The notes beneath the pieces are model-generated. The model did no database searches. It saw nothing but the letters and a program-made list of their open reading frames with translations, and was not told the origin of the DNA. Shown here in pieces: positions 1-12,900 of a stretch of DNA of 64,000 nucleotides. The stretch lies in contig OX463832.1 of the NCBI GenBank assembly GCA_949825045.1, forward strand, positions 25,972,552 through 26,036,551. Reading direction: 5' to 3'. The position numbers were made by a program, and so were the translations under genes. How positions within the stretch are numbered: position 1 is the stretch's first letter; each line of letters opens with the position of its first letter. The stretch comes from Argyresthia goedartella. Its lineage: Eukaryota > Arthropoda > Insecta > Lepidoptera > Argyresthiidae.

Positions 1-124
1 AATATATTATTTAAAATGAAACAACAATTAAATTAACATGTTTTGACATTCATTTGTAACGCCATACTTAAAGTATAATAAAAATAAAAATTTAATTAAA
101 CAAAATGCATTTTTCTTCGATTTT

Positions 125-1215
125 TTAATTATAGAGAAACAGCAGAAAGTTCAAGATTTTCCAAAGATTAACATCAATTTCAATGACTGTTAAATATCGA
201 GTGTTTCCTCCTCGTGCTCTGATGAGGGTTTCCATCCGTCTGGGCATGCTGCGGATGATGTTATCAATGGTTTCTTGGGGCAACCTCTGCCATTCTTCAA
301 GTAATGCGTTTCGCAACTCGTTGAGATTATTGGGAAGTGGCATTCTTGACTTTACACTCCTCTTTAGCAAGTCCCAGACGTCTTCTATAGGGTTCATATC
401 GGGGGACCGTGCTGGCCACTCCATCACCGTCATACCAACATGGTTTAGGTATTTCTGTACTGTGCGAGCACTGTGAGCCCGAGCATTATCCTGCATTAGA
501 ATGAAGTTGTTATCAATAAAGGGGGCAAATGGCACAACATGTTATTCTAAAATCTCCTTGATATACCGATCAGCATTCAGATTCCCGCCATCGACCATTA
601 CTAACTCCAAACGAGCTCCTAAATATATTCCTCCCCAGACCATAATTGAACGGCCGCCATATGCCACTGTATTTTCAAAATTAGACTGGATATACCGTTC
701 TCCTTTGCGTCTCCATACTCGCTGCCTTCCATCAATTTGATTTAACATAACTCTGCATTCATCAGTAAAAAGAACCTGTCCCCAGTCGTCGAAGTCCCAA
801 TCACGATGTTCACGACCAAAGTGTAGACGGTTTGTGCGATGATGTCTCTCAAGTTTTGGGGCTTTGGCGGGCACATACGAGCCTATACCCACTCCTTCGA
901 ATCTTCTACGAACTGTCCGCTCACTCATACCCTTACTGCTCGTACCTCTTCCAGTACATTTCGAGCCTGCACCGCCGTTAGTCTCGTGTTCCGTCGGACT
1001 TGAAGTTGGAGAAAACGGTCATCCCTCCTTGAAGTACACCTTTTCCGGCCTTGTCCTCTCCTTCTCACTAGAGTATTCGTCAATCTGTATCGTTGGATGC
1101 TACGATGAATCGTTGATAACGATCGACTAAGGCTTCTGGCAATCGATCTGTAGGTTTGAACATTTCTCCTCATTTGATCTGCTCTAATGATTTCTGATGG
1201 CGTTAAATCAGGCAT
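125..1215 (-). pseudogene. broken Tc1-type (DD34E) transposase
   Basis: Reading from 1215 downwards: an N-terminal helix-turn-helix part (about 925-1215, RSIARSLSRSLSTIHRSI), then a catalytic part with LFTDECR (first Asp), then MQDNARAH (second Asp) and NPIEDVWDLLKR (Glu). The last two acidic residues are 34 apart, which defines Tc1. There is a frameshift near 925-928 and an in-frame TAA at about 539-541, so no active enzyme is made. The terminal inverted repeats could not be set with confidence. Confidence 0.88.
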
Positions 1216-2377
1216 GCTCGTAAATTATCAATATGCGAAAAAACTCAAAAGCCTCAAAAAACCGCAATTCAAAACTTTTCAAATGGAATGCACGAACCTT
1301 CTAAAAACGGACAAGAGGTCGAAAAAAATGAATCAATGAAAATTAAAACAAAAGAATGAAAAAAATGGCAGTCGCTTAGTTAGTTAGTTCCATTTTTAAA
1401 TTAAAACCCAAATTTAAAAAAAGCTTGTTTAGCCGGCCAGTAACACGCAAAAATGCGTAAATACTCCCTTTTTTTCTGTTCCGCTAATTGTGCCGGTGTG
1501 TGTATTATCTATATCGTGTTTTGTGTAGTGTCTCGAGCTATGTATGTACGTACGGCGTCTGGCTTGACGGCAGGGCGTCGTGCGCAGTCGTCTCGCTCTT
1601 ACCTCGGCCTAATACCAATGTCTTTTGAATGTAACATGTAAACAACTTATTATGTCGGTCCTTCCGATGTGACCATTATGATATTGAAATTTGATTTATC
1701 TGTTATAATTATAAATAACTAGCTGTTGCTCGCATTAAGCAACTTTATCTCTAATGCAGGAATTAGCATTAGAGACAACGTTGCCCTCCTTCTGGTGCAG
1801 TCGGATAAAAAGTATCCTATATGTTAATCTAGCTCATAAACTACCTCTGTGCTAAATTTTATTCAAATACGTTCAGCCGTTTTAGCGTGATTGAGGCGCA
1901 AACACAGAAACATCCTAACATCGCTATTTTCACATTTATAATATTAGTTAGATTGTGTGTGTGTTAGTTTTGTTGGAGAAAGTGGTTTTTGATTGAGATT
2001 TGTGGTGTTATCGATTCTTTTAAACTAGGGGGTATTTATACAACTCCACACTCACGATCAGAGAACGGATACTCAGATGCATGTTTACCTAAATTTAATT
2101 TTGGATGTTAAGTTAGTTTGTTCTCAAAATATATTTGGTTTGAAAAAAATATCCTGTGATACCAGTAAACTAGGGAATGAATCGACTGCATATACAAGAA
2201 TCAAAATTAACCAAATTTCACTAACCACAATAATTTTCAACCAACTTCAAAGAGGTGTAATTTTTTTTCTTCTTTTCTATTCTTGTTTTGATTGGTAGCT
2301 CTTCAGATGTGGTTCCTTGCGAATTTTATCAAAATAGATTTAGGGCTTTTTGAAAAAATCAAGAAGTACAAAAAAAA
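1216..2377. other. AT-rich stretch with one worn repeat
   Basis: No gene seen. Positions about 1722-1955 look like the 3' end of a common insect retroelement (cagccgttttagcgtgat ... ttataatattagt), with a small hairpin around 1750-1778. The rest is AT-rich without visible structure. Confidence 0.4.
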
Positions 2378-2700
2378 GGCTTATGTTTAAACGATTACCA
2401 AAAACGCACCTATTTTACTACCAATAAATTCGAAATGACTGCCAGAATGGATAAATGTGCACCAAATTGTGTTTGGATAAATGATCACCAAACTTCTTTT
2501 TATGTTTTGTGTACTTAAGTTTATGTTTTAAGTATTTATTGTTGTTCTTACATGTTCAACCTAACACGAAGGATAAAGGGGGCTTCGCTTCGCTCACCCC
2601 CTTTACCCTTCACCTAAGCTACTGGAGTATTTTGCCCTGATATTTTTTGCAACTTTTGGTGTTCATTTATCCATTTTGTGATCATTATATTTGTTGCCAA
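2378..2700 (+). mobile_element. MITE family X, copy 1
   Basis: A non-coding element with ends ggcttatgtttaaacgatta and atcattatatttgttgcca and a palindromic core around cacgaaggataaaggggg / accccctttacccttcac. The same element recurs at about 46311-46603, 54651-54996 and 59889-60222, with fragments elsewhere. Confidence 0.75.
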
Positions 2701-3236
2701 AAAAAATACACAGATGACGTTTTGGTTTGTGGTTCCGTACCGCAAAGGTTTTGATGAGGACTTTTCATGTACACAGACTTCATTCGCATACCGACCGGGG
2801 GAAGAAATAGGGCTTCGGTTTATTTAAGTTTTATTTTTTTTGTTTCAATAGGTACATGAATTATTCTAAATATAGTCTGTTCACTTATCCTGACGTTGTT
2901 TGATATGCAACTACCTACTTTAAAATATAAGTAAATATGCATCCGATTCCATAGTCAGAAAAAACGCAAAATTTGTCGATTCTGATCGATTCACAAGTGC
3001 ATTCCATATTAGTCAACACATGAACGTAGGTAAATATTCATCCCATTCTATGATCAGAACACTAAATTTGGCGATCCCGGAATCGCGGGATTTTGCCGTT
3101 ACTAAGTGTATTCTATACCAGCCAACACCTCAACATAAGGCAAATATGTATCTGATTATCCGATGTCTCCTTATTATACAACTAGCATTTGCCCTCAACT
3201 CCACGTGCTTGCTCCTAGGAAGTATTATTTACCGCG
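2701..3236. other. no gene seen
   Basis: AT-rich sequence with two diverged tandem pieces around 2930-3140 (gtaaatatgcatccgattcc / gtaaatattcatcccattct). Nothing else supported. Confidence 0.4.
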
Positions 3237-3600
3237 ATTACGTTACCCTCCTCGGCGACGGAGTGGTGGACAAGAGGAGGCCGAAGATCGGTCGGCAGAC
3301 CATCTGCCAGATGGTCCGACGATGTGGCGAGGGTGGCGGGTGCGCAGTGGACGAGGGTTGCGCAGGACCGTACTGAATGGAGGTTTTCCCTAGTTGGCCA
3401 AAGTTGGCCTCCGGCGTGCCGAAGTTGGCCACCAGTGAATAAAATTGTTACTTGGGGGTTGGTCGGTTGGCTACTAGGCCTCCGCTGTCCGTCTGTCGGT
3501 CAGAGGGCTCAGTCTCATGAAACGCAATAGGCAGAGAATTGACATTTTTACAGAATGTGTATTTCTGTTGCCGCCACAGCAACAATAAACGCAAATACAA
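3237..3600 (+). pseudogene. LINE C-terminal scrap and family W repeat
   Basis: 3237-3385 reads across two frames as the end of a non-LTR retrotransposon ORF (WTRVAQDRTEW is typical of RTE-like elements). About 3465-3600 matches the family W repeat (ctgtccgtctgt ... gtatttctgttgccgc) seen again at 40312-40520. Confidence 0.55.
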
Positions 3601-3601
3601 G

Positions 3602-4005
3602 CAATTAATAGTAGTTTATGTGACTGATACATAATGGAAGGCATTAAAACACGAGAGTAATAATGCCTAATTATGTACAGTTACATACGCTAGTTTATCT
3701 ACATACATATCATAAGCTCTCTTTGATGTGTTCAGGAACCGCATGTGCGACCGGCATGGTGGCATTGATGATTGCTCTGCAGTTGTTTAGCTTGTTCAGT
3801 AGTACCAAATTCACAAACTAGGGGCGGCACGCAGGCGGGCGACGGCGTTCGAAATTTGAATGTCATAATTTGTCGAAAATTGATACAGTATGGTCATAAT
3901 GTATCAGATAAGAAATGAGCTTTTACCAATTAGTATAACATTGTGCTGGTCGTAACGTGCGGTTTTTGTACGCAGTAAAGAGGGTTTATGATACGTGTGT
4001 AGATT
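3602..4005 (+). mobile_element. non-autonomous element family Y, copy 1
   Basis: About 400 bp, shared with 37715-38250 (other strand) and 49728-50157. Recognisable by gtttatctacatacatatca, tgtgttcaggaaccgcatg and gttcgaaatttgaatgtcat. The ends are partly inverted (agtttatgtgactgatacat ...). Read on the minus strand it keeps a short frame ending VPEHIKESL followed by a stop. Confidence 0.65.
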
Positions 4006-4486
4006 AAAAAAAGGAGTGTGCTTTGGACCACACAACTGAAGTAAAACTTCTTTAGCTCTAATGCTTCAAAAATACATCTCCTGCACTGTGTCTGGCTATG
4101 ACAGGAAGAGAGAAAGAAAATGTGCGCGCACCTCTCGTCCGCCTCGCCCGATCACACTTTTCGTAACGCTCTCGTCACGCATTCGCCAGCTTACTCCCCT
4201 AGTCAAGCGTGCGTATAGAAGTTTTACTTCAAAAAACAAACGGCGCACCATACCAGCAACGTATTTTTTTGCTTTTTTTGACCGATTTTTTTCAATACGT
4301 TTGCAGAGAGACTGATGGATCGGGTGTTGCGACATTGCGACCAGTGGCCCCAGGACGAGAGCAAACGGACTACGGCGAGGTATGCAACATAACAGGCACA
4401 CACAACATACAAATGAGCAGAGTGCACGGTGTCAATCTAACTCAACACAGAACATACATACGTACATATGCTCACGCCTATTTCCC

Positions 4487-4690
4487 GGAAGAGGGGTAGG
4501 CAGAGACCAAAGACCTCCACCTGCTACGATCCTGGCATACATCTCTCGCTTCCTCGACATTCATAAGTCTTTTCATGCAAGCTCGCCGGTTACGGGTACT
4601 TCGTATTTGCCCTTTCACTAACAAATCGCCGATTTGGTCTTTATAGGACCTTCTTGGGCGTCCCCGTCCGACGGCTCCTTTTACACCCGT
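4487..4690 (-). pseudogene. RTE-like LINE C-terminal fragment
   Basis: The minus-strand frame [20 protein letters not shown] continues to [17 protein letters not shown], a common end of insect RTE-type reverse transcriptase ORFs. Truncated at its 5' side. Confidence 0.7.
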
Positions 4691-4693
4691 CCA

Positions 4694-5570
4694 ACGGCTC
4701 AACACAGAACTCGCTTAATAATTTTGTAATTATTTTTCTGCATATTATTTATGCTGCAACAACTCAGCCATGCAAGCCTCGAGGTTGGACTTAGCATGAA
4801 CATGTCAAAGACCAAGGTCATGTCTAACAGCAAGGAGCATGCGGTGGACGTGGATGTGGTGAGAATTGCATATGTCCAGGAATATATCTATCGAGGCCAA
4901 ATAGTCTCTTTCCAGGCGCGACAAGACAAGGAAGTCTATAGACGCGTCGACAATGCCTGGAAGAGCTTTTGGTCTATGAAGGGACAACTTCCGTTGTCCC
5001 TGAAACGCAAGCTCATGGACATGTGCATTCTTCCCATCCTTACCTACGGAGCCCAAACCTAGTCTTTGACTGACGCGCAGTGGTTCAAACTCGGGGTTTG
5101 CCAGAGAAACATGGAGCGCAGTATTCTCGGTGTTCGGCTTTTAGACCGGATCCGGAATACAGAGCTGCGCTCCCGAACAAAGATAATAGATGTAGCTCAG
5201 AAGGCTGCCCAACTAAAATGGCACTGGGCCGGCCATGTTGCTCGGATGCTGCCGAATAGCTGGGCTAAGAGAGCCACAGACTGGCTCCCAGAAAATGCTG
5301 AGAGAAAGCGTGGCCGACCCAGGAAGAGATGGAGTGATGAGCTGGGTCTATGGGACAAGGAGTGGAGGGAGACCGCTCAGGATCGGATAGAGTGGAAGAG
5401 GGGGAGAGAGGCCTTTGCCCAGCAGTGGGACATGGTGGGCTCGTAGTAATAATAATAATAATAATATTTGCAAAAGAAAACCTATATTTAGAAGAGATCT
5501 TAAAATCAATCTGTAGGAGTTTCTTCGCCCTCCTTTTGCCTTAGTGGTCCAAAATACTTAGTTGACGTGT
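4694..5570 (+). mobile_element. RTE LINE nested inside LINE-C 3' UTR
   Basis: 4748-5446 encodes the C-terminal part of an RTE ORF (SMNMSKTKVM, then ILPILTYGAQT, LKWHWAGHVARM and RGRPRKRWSDEL), with one in-frame TAG at 5060-5062. It ends in a (TAA)n tail (5445-5467), as RTE elements do. The flanks 4694-4742 and 5468-5570 together match the 3' UTR of LINE-C seen whole at 13330-13510, so RTE jumped into it. Confidence 0.8.
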
Positions 5571-5579
5571 AATTTTTTT

Positions 5580-5797
5580 TGTTTGTTCCATTGGCCGTCG
5601 AGACCACGGGGGTGTGGGGATCGCAGGGTAGGGCCTTCATCAGGGACATTGGGCGTCGCTTGAGGGACCGAGGCCATGACTACCGCTCCGGAGCGTTCCT
5701 GGTGCAAAGGGTCTCACTTGCTGTGCAGCGCGGCAACGCTGCCAGCGTAATGGGTACCTTTGGTCCGGGAGCGTTCTGGGGTGGTTTATTTGTGTAG
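5580..5797 (+). pseudogene. LINE ORF C-terminal fragment
   Basis: The frame GRAFIRDIGRRLRDRGHDYR continues to FLVQRVSLAVQRGNAASVMG, a C-terminal sequence of a non-LTR element. A second piece with the same SLAVQRGNAAS end is at 16187-16290 on the other strand. Confidence 0.65.
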
Positions 5798-5835
5798 TTT
5801 TATGTATTTTAGATTTATTTATTATTTAAGTAGAC

Positions 5836-6637
5836 AACATGCGTAATGCAAATAACATTCGCACGAAACGCTAAGTGACATGCCCCCACCCTCCGACCCT
5901 AGAAAAAATGCGTAATGCAAATAACATTCGCACGAAACGCTAAGTGACATGCCCCCACCCTCCGACCCTAGAAAAAATGCGTAATGCAAATAACATTCGC
6001 ACGAAACGCTAAGTGACATGCCCCCACCCTCCGACCCTAGAAAAAATGCGTAATGCAAATAACATTCGCACGAAACGCTAAGTGACATGCCCCCACCCTC
6101 CGACCCTAGACAACATGCGTAATGCAAATAACATTCGCACGAAACGCTAAGTGACATGCCCCCACCCTCCGACCCTAGACAACATGCGTAATGCAAATAA
6201 CATTCGCACGAAACGCTAAGTGACATGCCCCCACCCTCCGACCCTAGAAAAAATGCGTAATGCAAATAACATTAGCACGAAACGCTATGTGACATGCCCC
6301 CACCCTCCGACCCTAGACAACATGCGTAATGCAAATAACATTCGCACGAAACGCTAAGTGACAAGCCCCCACCCTCCGACCCTAGAAAAAATGAGTAATG
6401 CAAATAACATTCGCACGAAATGCTAAGTGACATGCCCCCACCCTCCGACCCTAGACAACATGCGTAATGCAAATAACATTCGCACGAAACGCTAAGTGAC
6501 ATGCCCCCACCCTCCGACCCTAGACAACATGCGTAATGCAAATAACATTCGCACGAAACGCTAAGTGACATGCCCCCACCCTCCGACCCTAGAAAAAATG
6601 AGTAATGCAAATAACATTCGCACGAAACGCTAAGCGA
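5836..6637. repeat. 69-bp minisatellite, about 11.6 copies
   Basis: Unit begins gcgtaatgcaaataacattc and contains gacatgcccccaccctccga. Starts at 5841, 5910, 5979 and so on at exact 69-bp steps. 69 is a multiple of three, so several frames stay open by construction; this is not evidence for a gene. It ends about 240 bp before exon 1. Confidence 0.92.
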
Positions 6638-6873
6638 CATGACACCAGCCTCACCTACGTGGCGTGTTCTACCCTATCGGAATTCGGAATTGAAGGATTG
6701 GGTACCCAAAAGGGCATGCCGTGCAAATGTGCCCTTTTGTCCGATCATATTCAAGCATGTCACGCAGGGAGTCACACACCGCCAATGACATTAAAGCCCT
6801 TAACCGTATCTTTGTCAAAAAGTTCCGTCAGTCAACATCAGCTGTCAAAACTAACTGCCCCTGTCGCCGCCAG

Positions 6874-6994
6874 GAGGCGCGTCGACTCGGGCCTGCTGGA
6901 GGTGGACCGGATGCTGATGGCGATGTACCGCCGCCTGCCGCACGTGCACCGGAAGCAGCTGCAGCTCTACCGGAAGCAGCACCAGCTCTCCGAG
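6874..6994 (+). CDS. FAM193: FAM193 exon 1 of window
   Basis: Acceptor gtcgccgccag, donor GAG|gtgagt. The exon begins with the last base of a split codon, so at least one earlier exon exists outside or unrecognised. It encodes RRVDSGLLEVDRMLMAMYRR and then HRKQLQLYRKQ, a basic amphipathic helix. It is strongly GC-rich against AT-rich flanks. It leaves in phase 0. Confidence 0.8.
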
Positions 6995-9900
6995 GTGAGT
7001 CTCAACTAACTACCCCTGGCGCCGCCGTGTCGTAAATCTATTTGTGTGCGTCAATGCTGGCTGGATAGGACTGGGCTTATTGTCAGTACCCGAAGGGTTC
7101 AATCGTCCTATTGTTGTCACACATGCGTCCGTGTGTCCGTCGTTTGTCACACAGGTTTTACAACTCAACAGTGCTTCATTCATCAAATTTTCTTCAAAGT
7201 ATCTTGTTTACACAAAGCCATACAAATGGGTCTCCCAAACAGCTAAAGGGGGCTGCGAAAAAATATTTTTCACTTCTCATGCTCGAAAAAGTACTACTTT
7301 ATGCAGGATCTAGGCGACATAAAGTTGAATTTTATGCTCTTGTGCATAAAATTGTATGTTTCACTTTTTTTCTTGTCCTCTCATAATTATCATGTATTTT
7401 ATGTTGTGTGTGTTATGGCGTAGTCCGAATAAATTGATATTCTTTCTTTTCTTTCTTCTTTCTTCTAAAAGTAGCTTTTTAAATGTGTCTACACTAAGGC
7501 AGTGACCATTTCGCCCATACAGCCATAAACAATTAATTGTACATGGATAAAACTTGCTAATTTATAATATTTCCATCCCTATTTGCATTTTTGATTTATA
7601 ATAAGATAATACGAAAAAGAAACTAAATATCAAAACGTGTTTACCACAAAAAAAAAACATTATTCCAAAATAATTTAAGAATAGGCTGTATATTTTTTTT
7701 CTTTGCCCGAAAATTATGCAGGAAAATTAAAAAAAGTAAAGTAGCGGGAAAGAAAATATATATGCCGGGAAAACCCATTTCATTCACCATTCAAAATTGT
7801 AGTAATTTTATTTTGAATTTTAATTAAAGAAATGTTAATACGTTATGTTACTGTTTTATTTTCTCGCAATCGAAGTGAAAAGCAGAGTTTATAACTCGTC
7901 CACAAAACCATTTTTATCCTCGACATTACTATCAGCATAAAAATGGTTCGTTTTGTGCACTTGTTGTAAAATCTACTATTTTACACCTTTCATTTGGAAA
8001 AGTAAGTTTTGCTCCACGATGAGAGGGAGCAAAATGCTACTTTTCTGTTCAAGCTACTTTTTTTAATTTATTCATTGGCATGTAGCATTTATGCAATGTG
8101 CCACTAGAACACAGATCTTAATGAAATAATCGATTGTAATTAAATCGTAATCGATTAAAAACGAACACGTTTCAAGTTTCAACTTTAACAACGTTATTTG
8201 AAAATTTATGAATTTTTCGTAATATTTAAAAAAATCACATTAAATTATGTGTTTTACTGAAATCAAAAGTTATTGTGATATAATGAATATTGATTTCCGA
8301 TACCATTGTAATAATCGATTCGATAATTTTTACACATTGGTAAAAGTAGCACAGGAATATTTTATCTGTGGTGACTTTTCCCTAATGAATGTATGATGTT
8401 GCATATTACATTCCTTTGCAAGATTTCGTAGAATTGCAGTTCGCATTTCCGTGGCTGTAGAGACAGTTTCTGCACACGTGTAGTTTTGCAACTAGGTTAT
8501 TTCGCTGTTCAGCATCGGTGTCGATGGACTTCGGGCATTGCATCAACACATGATCACCCGTGCAATGAGGGCATGAACCGAACGATGTCGTGTGGAATGT
8601 TTTTGTATAGCTTTTCTTTGGCTTGAAATAATTCCGTTTCCCGCACACAATCCGCCATTATAAAAAAAAAATATTCGTTCGATTACTGTAAAAGTGTTGA
8701 AAGTATAATTCAAAGTATAGGTTTTTCATTTGTCGACCCGAATGGCCGAGTCGGCAGTGACGGTGCCTACGAAACCAAGGGTCCCGGGTTCGAGTCCCGG
8801 TGGGGGCAAATGTTTGTTTGATGAGAACGGATGTTTGTACCCTAGTCATGGTTGTTTATCTATCTAAGTATAATATTTCTCTATATAAGTATATATATAT
8901 ATCGTTGTCTAGTACCCAAGATACAGGGAATCCTAGTTTGGGGCTAGATCAATGTGTGTAAAAGGTGTCCAAGGTATTATTATTATTATTCATTACTTTT
9001 AGAGCATTATATTTCAATTTTCCTCATAGTCGGTGTGAAAAATTGTATGTGTCACTCAGGAGCAAAATAATTTTTATCTTGGGAGTCAACTCAACGCTTG
9101 AAACCTTCGTTACGCTCCGGATTCTAACTTAGTACCGCCCTCGCCGTAAATACATAATTTTGCTCCCTTGTGACACAAATAACTATTGACCCCCCCTATC
9201 GACTTGGGTATCGTGATAATGATCGAATTTTTATTTAAAAAATATTAGAAAACAAAGTAATGAGAAGCCACAAACGTCAGTATGAATACGTATATATTGA
9301 TAAATCTGTGTTTTTCTTAAAATTCCCTCATTTTGTTTCCTATTGTTTGACTATTTGAGGGCTTACGATTGCATGTACGATGGTACGTGCTAATCCGCCC
9401 GCACTCGACCGTGTTTGAAAGTATCCCCTCCCGCGCAGGTGTGCACACAGCTGGTGGGCGGGACCGCGCCGCCGCCGCCCGCGCCACCCGCGCCCGGCTC
9501 TCCCCCGCACTCCCCGCCCGCTCCCGCGTCCGCCTCCGCGCAGCCCGGCCGGCGCGGCGTCGAGTACCACCTCACCCGGTTCAAGGAGGTAGGCGCACGC
9601 GAGCGAGCGGGATCACTGTACGGTGCAAACATGCGGAGATGTCACCTCTCTCTCTCACGCGCCGCTCCCCCCTCAAAGAATGAAGTATCAATGAATGAAT
9701 TAGGAATGAAGTAACGGTTATTGAATGAAGTATAAATGAATGAATAACGAAATTCGAGTTTCCTGTTACGAATCAGATTACTGTAGGGTGCAAACATGAG
9801 ATAATAATAATAATACCTTGGACACTATTTACACACATTGCTCTAGCCCCAAACTAGATTCCCTGATCTTGGGTACTAGACAACGATACACATTCTTATA

Positions 9901-12900
9901 TAGATAAATATTATACTTAGATAGATAAACAACGATGACTAAGGTACAAACATCCGTTCTCATCAAACAAATATTTGCCCCCACCGGGACTCGAACCTGG
10001 GACCCTTGGCTTCGTAGGCAGGGTCACTGCCGACTCGGCCATTCGGGTCGTCAGTGCCACACATTTTGCCATGTGCAACGTCTGAGCCAGCAGTCGCGTC
10101 TCTCTCTCATGCGCCGCTTGCCCCTCCAGGCGGTATTCAGAGGCCAACCAAATTGGTGTTACGTGCTTACTGGGCGAGCGCTTGCTCTCGCTGAGTCAGA
10201 AACACGGCTTATGACGAATGAAAGAGTTATAAATGAATTAATGGTAATTAAATGATAAAAATATGAATGAATGAGGAATGAAGTATCGATGAATGAATAG
10301 TAATTGAATGATAAAAATAATTAATGAATGAGGAATGAAATATCAATGTATGAATGGTATAAATAGGAATGAATGATGATTGAAGTATCAATGAATGAAT
10401 GAATGGTAATGAATGAAACAGAAATGAACTAGCAAATGAATTAATAGTAAGTGAATAAAAAAATATGAATGATTGAGAAATGAAGTATACATAAATGAAT
10501 AACGAATGTCGAATTACCGGATATATATCCGTGCGTCTGTCGAATTATTGGCAAAATGCAGAGTCATTATAGGAAGAAGACGACGCTTTGTTGGTTATGT
10601 TTGGGTGGAATATTGAATTTCCCACTTAAGTAACTCTGCTAACTAACTAGCTTAATAAGCCTTAGATTTTTATGTTCTAACATCTTTTACGTAACACGAA
10701 GGATAAAGGGGGTGAGCGAAGCGAAGCAAATTCATCCTTCACCTACGCAGACCCTCCCTTCGACCAGACTGTCTTATTTAGCCAATAAGCGTCGGCCAAA
10801 CCATTCAGTAAATGATCGAACGGCGCCGTTTAGTTAAATGGCTAGGCTGTCAATTGATCGGCTGATTAAGCTAGTTGGCTGCGACATATCTATACATATA
10901 CCTTACAAATAGATGCTTGAAAGCTGAAGACCAAACAGAAAGCCTTTCCTGCACACAAGCCGTCGATTAAAGAGACTGATTTGAAGTTGACAGGAACTAG
11001 GATATGTGAAGAGATACTGTATCAGCCCGTACTGTATCAGCGAGCAGGCGTGACGCTGTGTGTGTGTGCCCCCAGGTGCGGCGCAAGGTGATGCGCATGC
11101 GCGAGCAGCAGCTGTACTACGAGCGCCTGCGCGGCTGGGTGGACGCGCGGCTGAGGGCGCGCTGGTGAGTGCACACGCACTACTGCTGGGCAGAAGCCTG
11201 CCTCCACCTCTTCCAGTGTATCCGATCCTGAGCCGTCTCCCTCCAGTCCTTGTCACCACTCCATCTCTTCCTGGGTCGGCCACGGCTTTCTCTTTGCGTT
11301 TTTTTGGGAGCCAACATACTACCATGGACGAATAAACCTAGAGGACTGACAACGTCATAGAAACAAACGTAACCTGCTAGAAAGCTAAAATCCTCTATTA
11401 TTTCTAGATGTCGCTGAACCACGCAATAGATGATGGGTGCTTAGGGTGACGGCGTAGTATAATCCATAGTAATATCGACGAAAAATCAGAGATGGCGTAA
11501 GCGTAAGCCTTGTTTCTTCTTAGGAAATGAACGCTTATACCGCCATCTTTCCTAGATTAAGCGCGCCACCACGATACTACCTATACTAGAAATAACTTTT
11601 GAACTAGTAGCTCTATCTAGCAATATACATTTAAACTAAAAATCTAATTACGCTTCAAAGTACTACGGTTGTTTGTCCTCTAGTTTTATTCGTCCATGAT
11701 ACTACTAACAAAGTATTATTGCAAAGTTCATAAAATCTTAGACTTGATATGATATATGAGATAACTTAAAACTTCATAAAATGACGTAACAGTAGAGGAT
11801 TTGTTAAAAGCTTCCGCCACTAGAGATGTTACTAATACAATCGGAAAAAATGGAAATTGATCATTCAGTGGAACTAATAGAAGAGTTGTCATCGTCATTT
11901 TTTTGCAATCAATTCAAAAATGTTTAAGAGGTGTATCGATTCATTTGGTCGATGTTTTTAGGCAATATCCCCTCACTAACAGGGTAAGACTCACCCGTCA
12001 AGCACCATGTTATCTTTTTCATACTGTAGGTCCCTTTATTATAGTCTATTCATTGAAATGTTTTATTTGTGAACCCTATCTTACAGATAATCATAAATTT
12101 TGCACATAAAATCACGATTTGGCTGTCACATAGGGTTTATCCGGACATTGTGAAACAGGCCAAAAGTGTCTTTACTGCCGGCCACCATGTCAACAATATC
12201 ATTTAGTCGACAGAGTCTCGTTGGCTTCGGTAAGCACACGACCGTGACTATTCATGCTATAGTGCTACCACGGATCATACTTAGAAGTAAACGTCGACAA
12301 GCACCCGGTACGCGAACCAACCGAGTCAATATTAATCCCCGATGACCAAAAGAGGGGTGCTGTAAGTTTGAAGGGTCTGTCTGTGTGTCTGTAAATCTGT
12401 CCGTGACATCCTAGCGGTCAAACGGGTGGACGGATTTTAATGCGGTTTTCTGCAAATGGTAGTAGACTTCCCTGCACTGGTTCTTAGATATATTTCATTG
12501 AAATCGGTTCAGCGGTTGAAAAGTTATCGGTCTAAATAGGAAACAAGTGGACTAAATTTTTGTCGTAAAATTTAATTAAGGGTTTGTATTGTATACAGCA
12601 GCCGCGCGGACGCGTGGTCGTTTCTAGCGCGGTCCCGTCGCGTGCGGCAGAGCAGTCCGCGCGCGCCGCGCCTCGCCACCGCGGCGCCGCGCCGTCGCCG
12701 TGCCAGGCCCGCGCGGCGCACGGCCGGACACAAGGTGAGACGCAGCCCGCCCCGATCGTATGTGCAACACGGGCATGATATTCGAGCACCAGCAGATCTT
12801 AGAATGAAACCGCGCCAGGTGTCTTGACCTCTGAGCCAGCTGTCGCCTCTCTCTCTCTCGTGCATACATGTACCCATTTGCCGATACCCCCTCCAGGCGG

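Noticed and set aside
5822..6640. Possible CRISPR array or repetitive secreted protein
   Set aside because: Exact 69-bp units without distinct spacers in an insect genome. A simple minisatellite; the Cys-containing frames follow from the unit length.
8734..8815. tRNA gene
   Set aside because: The head has B-box-like sequence but does not fold into a full cloverleaf with matching acceptor stem, and it continues into a repeated body and tail. It is a SINE head. The same holds for 9979-10052, 27234-27306, 27452-27525, 28614-28690, 31203-31275 and 54365-54435.
9340..9714. Pro/Ala/Arg-rich frames on both strands around exon 2
   Set aside because: Shadows of the GC-rich exon 2; only the phase-0 frame VCTQLV... 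is retained.
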